A stretch of 9,182 bases of DNA from an uncultured Desulfovibrionaceae bacterium (lineage in GTDB: Bacteria > Desulfobacterota > Desulfovibrionia > Desulfovibrionales > Desulfovibrionaceae). The stretch lies in the NCBI GenBank assembly GCA_949427775.1, contig CASQEL010000057.1, positions 1 through 9,182 of the forward strand, written 5' to 3'. The first letter of the stretch is position 1. Each line of letters opens with the position of its first letter. The position numbers and the translations under genes were made by a program. Shown here piece by piece: positions 6,099 to 9,182 of this stretch. The notes beneath the pieces are model-generated. The model did no database searches. It was not told where the DNA came from and saw only the letters and a program-made list of their open reading frames with translations.

Positions 6099-8192
6099 AT
6101 GGGGAAAACGACTATGGATTTCAAAAATATCCTCGATGAAATTGACGAAATAGTATACGTGGCCGACCTTGAGACGTATGACCTGCTGTTCCTGAACAAG
6201 GCGGCGGCGAATGCTTTTTCCGTACAGGAAGGCGAACGCAAGTGTTACGCCGTCATTCACGGGAAAACCGCGCCCTGCGAGTTCTGCGGCAACGCCGCGC
6301 TGTCGGAGGCGTCCTTTCTCCGCTCGGAGTTTACCAGCGAGACGTGTCAGAGGCGTTTTACGGCCAAAGGCAGGCTTGTTTTCTGGAACGGCAGAAAAGC
6401 CCGCCTGGGGGTCGCCGTGGACATCACGGAAAAGAGAGAAAAAAACAGCCTCCAGGGCGAGCTCCGGGGAGCGTCCACGGTGGTGAAATGTCTGCGCGTG
6501 CTGGAGCAGGAGCAGGATCTGTCCGAGGCCGCGGCACGGGTTCTGGAAGTGGTGGGCAGGTTTTATCGGGCCGACAGGGTGTTCTTCTGGACGGCCGGAC
6601 GCGCGGAAGGCGGCGAGGGGGAAAACAGTGTCGAGTGGCGGGCGCCGGATGCGGCCCGTCTGGAACCGGTGCGGGATCGGATACGCCGCTGCATGCGGCG
6701 ATGGCATGCCGGGGGCGCGCCGGGCCGGGAAGCGATCGCCGACGTTCCCGCGTCATCGGTTGGGGCCGGTGCGGCATTCGCCGGGCTGATGCTCGCGCCC
6801 ATTCTCCGGGGCGGCCATGCCGTCGGCTGCCTGGGCGCGGAGAACCCGCGCTCCTCGCCCCACGACGACTCCCTGCTGCAATCCGTGGCGTATTTCATGA
6901 AAAATTATCTGGAGCGGCAGGAGATCCGGCGGCGTCTCGAATGGCTGGGGTTCGCCGATCCCCTGACCCGGCTCGGCAACCGGAACGGCTATCTCGCCCG
7001 TCTCCGGGAGATGAAGCGGAACACCGCGAGGGATTTCGGCGTCGTGCATGTGGACATCAACGGCCTGAAAGCCCTGAACGAGAGCCTTGGTCACGACTAC
7101 GGCGACAAGGTCATCACGAAGGTCGCGGACGTTCTGCGCGGGGTGTTCAAGGAGGACATCTTCAGAACGGGAGACGACGAATACATCGTCATCTGCTCCG
7201 ATATTTCGAAGCGGACCTTCGATGCGCGCGTCGAGGCCATGCGCCGGGCCTTCGCGGACACCGAGGACTGCAACGTTTCCTGCGGGGCGGCCTGGAAAAG
7301 CCGCGTGGAGGATCTCGACGCGCTCATTCGCCATGCCGACGAGTTGATGACCATCGAAAAACAGGCGTATTACAGAAACAACCTCGGCAGGCGGCCCCTG
7401 CCCCATTCGTCCGTTCTGGAAGAAACGCTGCGCGGGCTGGAGCGCGGCGAATTTCTGATCCACCTCCAGCCCAAGGTGCGTCTGGAATCGGGGGCCATCG
7501 GCGGGGCGGAGGCGCTGATCCGCAAGCGGGATCGGAACGGCGGCCTTGTTCCCCCGGACACGTTCATTCCTCTGCTCGAATCCGAGCTGGCCATCCGGCA
7601 TGTGGATTTTTTCGTGCTGCATGAAGTCTGCGCGCTGCTGCGGCAGTGGATGCGGCGCGGCGCGGCGCTGTTTCCCGTCTCCGTGAACCTGTCGCGGGTC
7701 ACGCTCATGGAGCATGACATCGTGGAGAAAATCGCCTCCGTCTGCCGGAGGCACGAGGTGCCCCATCGGCTGATCGACATTGAAATCACGGAAAGCGCGG
7801 GCGACATGGGCATGGACTGCCTGTGCGGACTCGCCGACAGTCTTGTCGCGCGCGGCTTCACCCTGTCGTTGGACGATTTCGGCGCAAAGTACTGCAACCT
7901 TGCCCTGCTGACGGACATAAAATTCAATTTTCTGAAGATAGACAGGGAAATCATCGGCAATCTGGCCGACAACGACCGCTCCAGAGTCATCACCAAGCAC
8001 TGCATAGAAATCTGCAGGGACATGGACACGGTCTATTGCGTGGCCGAAGGCATCGAGAATCAGCGGCAACTGGATATTCTGCGGGACTATCGCTGCGATC
8101 TCGGTCAGGGATTTTTCTTTTCGCGTCCTCTTGCCGTGACGGCCTTTGAACGCGCCTACATCGACGTGGCCGCCGCGAATGCGGAATGTTGA
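6099..8192 (+). CDS. PAS-GAF-GGDEF-EAL protein, likely c-di-GMP phosphodiesterase
   Basis: 697-residue soluble signalling protein with no membrane segment. An N-terminal PAS domain (about 8-112) carries a cysteine cluster (C49, C60, C63 within KCYAVIHGKTAPCEFC). A GAF-like region (about 125-275) is poorly conserved. The GGDEF domain (about 285-425) starts with DPLTRLGNRNGY (287-298), but its active-site motif reads GDDEY (358-362) instead of GGDEF and no RxxD inhibitory site precedes it, so cyclase activity is doubtful. The EAL domain (about 440-690) keeps its catalytic set: E471 in AEALIR, N530, E562, D592-D593 in DDFG, K613, E650 and Q670. It should therefore hydrolyse c-di-GMP, perhaps under GTP control by the degenerate GGDEF. 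Another start at 6114 (Met 6) is possible. The next module begins 18 bp after the stop codon without a terminator between them. Confidence 0.93.
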   Translation: MGKTTMDFKNILDEIDEIVYVADLETYDLLFLNKAAANAFSVQEGERKCYAVIHGKTAPCEFCGNAALSEASFLRSEFTSETCQRRFTAKGRLVFWNGRKARLGVAVDITEKREKNSLQGELRGASTVVKCLRVLEQEQDLSEAAARVLEVVGRFYRADRVFFWTAGRAEGGEGENSVEWRAPDAARLEPVRDRIRRCMRRWHAGGAPGREAIADVPASSVGAGAAFAGLMLAPILRGGHAVGCLGAENPRSSPHDDSLLQSVAYFMKNYLERQEIRRRLEWLGFADPLTRLGNRNGYLARLREMKRNTARDFGVVHVDINGLKALNESLGHDYGDKVITKVADVLRGVFKEDIFRTGDDEYIVICSDISKRTFDARVEAMRRAFADTEDCNVSCGAAWKSRVEDLDALIRHADELMTIEKQAYYRNNLGRRPLPHSSVLEETLRGLERGEFLIHLQPKVRLESGAIGGAEALIRKRDRNGGLVPPDTFIPLLESELAIRHVDFFVLHEVCALLRQWMRRGAALFPVSVNLSRVTLMEHDIVEKIASVCRRHEVPHRLIDIEITESAGDMGMDCLCGLADSLVARGFTLSLDDFGAKYCNLALLTDIKFNFLKIDREIIGNLADNDRSRVITKHCIEICRDMDTVYCVAEGIENQRQLDILRDYRCDLGQGFFFSRPLAVTAFERAYIDVAAANAEC

Positions 8193-8222
8193 CCTCCTCC
8201 CCGCCCTAACGGTTCATGCGGA

Positions 8223-8251
8223 TTGAAATGCGGCACATCCTCGGATACAAA
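8223..8251 (+). promoter_or_regulatory. Candidate promoter of small membrane peptide 1
   Basis: TTGAAA (8223-8228), a 17-bp spacer, then TACAAA (8246-8251). The -35 matches consensus at 5 of 6 positions and the -10 at 4 of 6. Both boxes and the spacing are conserved in copy 2. The start would fall near 8258, giving a leader of about 37 nt. Confidence 0.6.
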
Positions 8252-8294
8252 CGCTCCAAGGGCAAAATCCTACCCTCTGGGGGAGGTGATGCCT

Positions 8295-8375
8295 ATGGAG
8301 CAATTCCTGCTGGATGTCTTGGCCCAGATTGTGGCCGGGCTTCTGGTCGTTCTCATTCTTCGCCTGTGGCGTTAA
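8295..8375 (+). CDS. Small hydrophobic peptide 1, Fst/Ldr-like candidate toxin
   Basis: 26-residue peptide, too short for usual gene finders. It reads MEQFLLDVLAQ followed by a hydrophobic stretch and ends in LRLWR: an acidic-to-hydrophobic helix with a basic, aromatic tail, enough to span the membrane once. This layout resembles type I toxins of the Fst/Ldr group, which damage the inner membrane when overproduced; the similarity was judged by eye. GGAGGTGAT (8282-8290) is a perfect match to the 16S rRNA tail, with eight bases between GGAGG and the ATG at 8295. An ATG at 8289 is in frame but too close to the ribosome site. Copy 2 keeps the pattern LLD...Q...AG.LV.LI.R despite many base changes, which supports it as a real protein. 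Four hairpins and an opposing promoter follow, so antisense control is likely. Confidence 0.7.
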   Translation: MEQFLLDVLAQIVAGLLVVLILRLWR

Positions 8376-8383
8376 ATGAGTTT

Positions 8384-8411
8384 GCCGCCGAAAGCAAGGA
8401 CTTCCGGCGGC
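8384..8411 (+). other. Conserved hairpin A, copy 1
   Basis: GCCGCCGAAAG pairs with CTTCCGGCGGC over 11 positions with one A-C mismatch and a six-base loop, nine bases after the peptide stop codon. In copy 2 the same place folds from different bases. It could be a two-way terminator between the convergent transcripts, though no T-run follows. Confidence 0.7.
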
Positions 8412-8423
8412 GGTAAAAACGGC

Positions 8424-8441
8424 GACATACCAAACTATGTC
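8424..8441 (+). other. Conserved hairpin B, copy 1
   Basis: GACATA pairs with TATGTC around the loop CCAAAC. In copy 2 the stem is GATGTAA with TTACATC: two pairs have changed on both sides while pairing is kept, which is evidence that the RNA structure matters. Confidence 0.65.
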
Positions 8442-8443
8442 AG

Positions 8444-8489
8444 AGGGACTTGCCCTGGGGGCGGTGGATGCTCGAACATCTACCGCCCC
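8444..8489 (+). other. Conserved hairpins C and D, copy 1
   Basis: Hairpin C is AGGG (8444-8447) with CCCT (8453-8456) and the loop ACTTG, inside a 25-base stretch identical in both copies. Hairpin D follows: 8458-8470 pairs with 8477-8489 over 13 bp with one G-T pair. Hairpin D would be the first structure made in the antisense RNA and the last in the mRNA. Confidence 0.7.
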
Positions 8490-8500
8490 GCTTCAATGAG

Positions 8501-8529
8501 AAAATAGCCATGATTGCGTCTCGCGTCAA
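8501..8529 (-). promoter_or_regulatory. Antisense promoter, copy 1
   Basis: On the minus strand, TTGACG (8524-8529), a 17-bp spacer, then TATTTT (8501-8506). The -35 is 5 of 6 and the -10 is 4 of 6. The same boxes with the same spacing occur in copy 2. It points back towards the peptide gene. Confidence 0.65.
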
Positions 8530-8586
8530 TAGGCGAAGAGCAAGGGCGGCCGCCGGTCCGCGGTTTGCCGCACAATGTTCGGATAT

Positions 8587-8698
8587 ACCTTCAGGGCGAG
8601 GCGTTACGGCGCGTTGGGTAACGTTTTGAGCATGAAAAAAGCTCCGGATTTGTCAGCGGACTATGCCTCACGACAAGGGGAGTCAGGAGTCGATATAT
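8587..8698. other. 112-bp spacer between the two modules
   Basis: This stretch is not shared by the two copies. It holds a weak hairpin with a T-run (CGTTAC at 8602-8607 with GTAACG at 8618-8623, then TTTT). Just before copy 2 there is an AT-rich hexamer, TATATG (8694-8699), with GACA about 18 bp upstream, a possible extra promoter. No gene is supported. Confidence 0.6.
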
Positions 8699-8710
8699 GG
8701 TTCATGCGGA

Positions 8711-8739
8711 TTGAAATGCGGTACATCCTCGGATACAAA
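8711..8739 (+). promoter_or_regulatory. Candidate promoter of small membrane peptide 2
   Basis: TTGAAA, a 17-bp spacer, then TACAAA, exactly as in copy 1; only one base in the spacer differs (C to T). The start would be near 8746, leaving a short leader to the ATG at 8782. Confidence 0.6.
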
Positions 8740-8781
8740 CGCCCAAGGGCAAAATCCTACCCTCTGGGGGAGGTGATGCCT

Positions 8782-8865
8782 ATGGCGCAAGCTCTACTGG
8801 ATCTCGCGGTGCAAGTTGCTGCCGGGGTTCTGGTCATCCTCATTTCACGCTGGATGCTGAAATGA
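8782..8865 (+). CDS. Small hydrophobic peptide 2, Fst/Ldr-like candidate toxin
   Basis: 27-residue paralogue of the peptide at 8295. It begins MAQALLDLAVQ, has a Val/Leu/Ile-rich middle and ends SRWMLK, so the acidic residue near the start, the single membrane span and the basic-aromatic tail are all kept. GGAGG (8769-8773) lies eight bases upstream, again inside a perfect GGAGGTGAT. Between the copies many residues changed conservatively (V/L, I/V, L/V), as expected when membrane character is selected. A longer frame from 8704 runs into this gene in the same phase, but it crosses the promoter and in copy 1 the matching frame is shifted, so the short start is preferred. The same opposing promoter and hairpins follow, suggesting its own antisense RNA. 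The toxin role is inferred. Confidence 0.7.
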   Translation: MAQALLDLAVQVAAGVLVILISRWMLK

Positions 8866-8867
8866 GT

Positions 8868-8899
8868 TTGCCGCCCTGAGTATGGGCTCAGAGCGGCAA
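8868..8899 (+). other. Conserved hairpin A, copy 2
   Basis: TTGCCGC (8868-8874) pairs with GCGGCAA (8893-8899). After one C-A mismatch, CTGAG pairs with CTCAG around a six-base loop. Compared with copy 1 (8384-8411), the upper stem bases differ on both arms and yet still pair. Confidence 0.7.
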
Positions 8900-8907
8900 T
8901 AGCGTGA

Positions 8908-8975
8908 TGATGTAACCACTTACATCAGAGGGACTTGCCCTGGGGGCGGCGGGCGATGGAAGCGTCCGCCGCCCC
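8908..8975 (+). other. Conserved hairpins B, C and D, copy 2
   Basis: Hairpin B: TGATGTAA (8908-8915) with TTACATCA (8920-8927), loop CCAC. Hairpin C: AGGG (8929-8932) with CCCT (8938-8941), loop ACTTG. Hairpin D: 8943-8955 with 8963-8975, 13 bp with one G-T pair and a seven-base loop. In D, at least two pairs changed on both arms relative to copy 1 (T-A to C-G twice). Confidence 0.7.
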
Positions 8976-8987
8976 GTCTTCGTTGAG

Positions 8988-9016
8988 AAAATAGCCATGA
9001 TGGCGTCTGGCGTCAA
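8988..9016 (-). promoter_or_regulatory. Antisense promoter, copy 2
   Basis: TTGACG (9011-9016), a 17-bp spacer and TATTTT (8988-8993) on the minus strand, the same boxes and spacing as in copy 1, with a few base changes in the spacer only. Confidence 0.65.
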
Positions 9017-9161
9017 TGGGCAAGGAGAAAGGGCGGTCCGCGGTTTGCCGCGGAATGTTGCGGATATGGGGCAGGGGAGACATGCGCTGTCGAAAAGGGT
9101 TCCCATCTCATCTTTATGAAAAGTTTTCCAGAGCAGTTCACGGTTGAAATGCTCCAAAAGA

Positions 9162-9180
9162 TGTGGGGCTCCGCCCCACA
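9162..9180. terminator. GC-rich hairpin at the window end
   Basis: TGTGGGGC pairs perfectly with GCCCCACA around TCC. The T-run that an intrinsic terminator needs is not visible before the window ends, so whether it stops transcription, and on which strand, is open. Confidence 0.4.
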
Positions 9181-9182
9181 CC

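Larger units (their letters stand above)
8384..8494 (-). ncRNA. Predicted antisense RNA, copy 1
   Basis: Inferred transcript from the minus-strand promoter at 8501-8529. The start is expected near 8494. The 3' end is not visible; the limit given is the edge of hairpin A, just short of the peptide stop codon, and the RNA could run on into the peptide gene. It would be fully complementary to the 3' part of the peptide mRNA and hold the same four hairpins. It is proposed as the antitoxin RNA. No T-run marks its end. Confidence 0.4.
8211..8586. repeat. Toxin-antitoxin-like module, copy 1
   Basis: About 376-bp unit repeated at 8699-9067. Similarity is near-complete over the promoter and ribosome-site part (8211-8297), drops in the peptide gene and hairpins, and rises again over a 25-base identical stretch and the minus-strand promoter. 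This pattern, with fixed signals but changed coding and stem sequence, suggests an old duplication under selection rather than a recent copy. It begins 18 bp after the EAL gene stop. Confidence 0.95.
8868..8981 (-). ncRNA. Predicted antisense RNA, copy 2
   Basis: Inferred transcript from the minus-strand promoter at 8988-9016, starting near 8981 and reading back across hairpins D, C, B and A towards the peptide gene. The 3' limit is a guess at the base of hairpin A. Stem sequences differ from copy 1 while the 25-base core is identical, so pairing with the partner copy's mRNA may be partly but not wholly prevented. Confidence 0.4.
8699..9067. repeat. Toxin-antitoxin-like module, copy 2
   Basis: Second copy of the unit at 8211-8586, 488 bp downstream in the same orientation. 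A single-base deletion relative to copy 1 falls near 8742, between the -10 box and the predicted transcription start, so it does not alter the peptide. A perfect 7-bp hairpin (TCCGCGG, TTTG, CCGCGGA; 9037-9054) lies outside the antisense promoter; in copy 1 it is partly decayed. Confidence 0.95.

Noticed and set aside
8216..8416. Longer open frame overlapping peptide 1, and the fused frame 8704-8865 in copy 2 (a possible mok-like leader)
   Set aside because: A one-base difference between copies puts the two leaders in different frames relative to the peptide, and both frames cross the conserved promoter boxes. Conservation there is better explained by the promoter.
8211..9067. CRISPR array or insertion sequence
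   Set aside because: There are only two long, diverged units, with no short regular repeats, no terminal inverted repeats and no transposase frame.

Overview
The window is high in GC and carries long, dense genes with bacterial codon use. The genes match a gamma/delta-type environmental or gut bacterium. My best guess is a sulfate reducer of the Desulfovibrionaceae. That rests on the cysteine-containing PAS domains on the chemoreceptor and on the c-di-GMP protein, and on the GC-rich triple-hairpin tails after genes. It is an inference from style, not a sequence match.

Layout. Positions 1-236 hold two 130-bp-spaced copies of a triple-hairpin repeat at the 3' end of thiL. On the minus strand, a UvrD/PcrA helicase gene (1234-3426) is followed after one base by thiL (237-1232, thiamine-phosphate kinase), so the two form a tightly coupled operon. 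A 592-bp divergent intergenic region follows, with an AT-rich promoter zone, a pyrimidine-rich tract and a terminator-like hairpin. On the plus strand come a methyl-accepting chemotaxis protein with a cytoplasmic PAS domain (4019-5578), a 520-bp intergenic region containing a 19-unit CT microsatellite and an intrinsic terminator, and a PAS-GAF-GGDEF-EAL protein (6099-8192). The GGDEF motif of that protein is degenerate and its EAL site is intact. The two signalling proteins suggest a local sensory block linking taxis and c-di-GMP turnover.

The most interesting part is 8211-9067. It holds two diverged copies (about 370 bp each, 488 bp apart) of a compact module. Each copy has a conserved plus-strand promoter (TTGAAA-17-TACAAA), a perfect Shine-Dalgarno and a 26-27 residue membrane-spanning peptide of Fst/Ldr-like type. 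Next come four consecutive hairpins, three of them supported by compensatory base changes between the copies. Last is a conserved minus-strand promoter (TTGACG-17-TATTTT) that would drive an antisense RNA back through the hairpins towards the peptide gene. I read this as a tandem type I toxin-antitoxin-like locus with convergent transcripts. I do not recognise it as a named system. The window ends with a GC-rich hairpin at 9162-9180.
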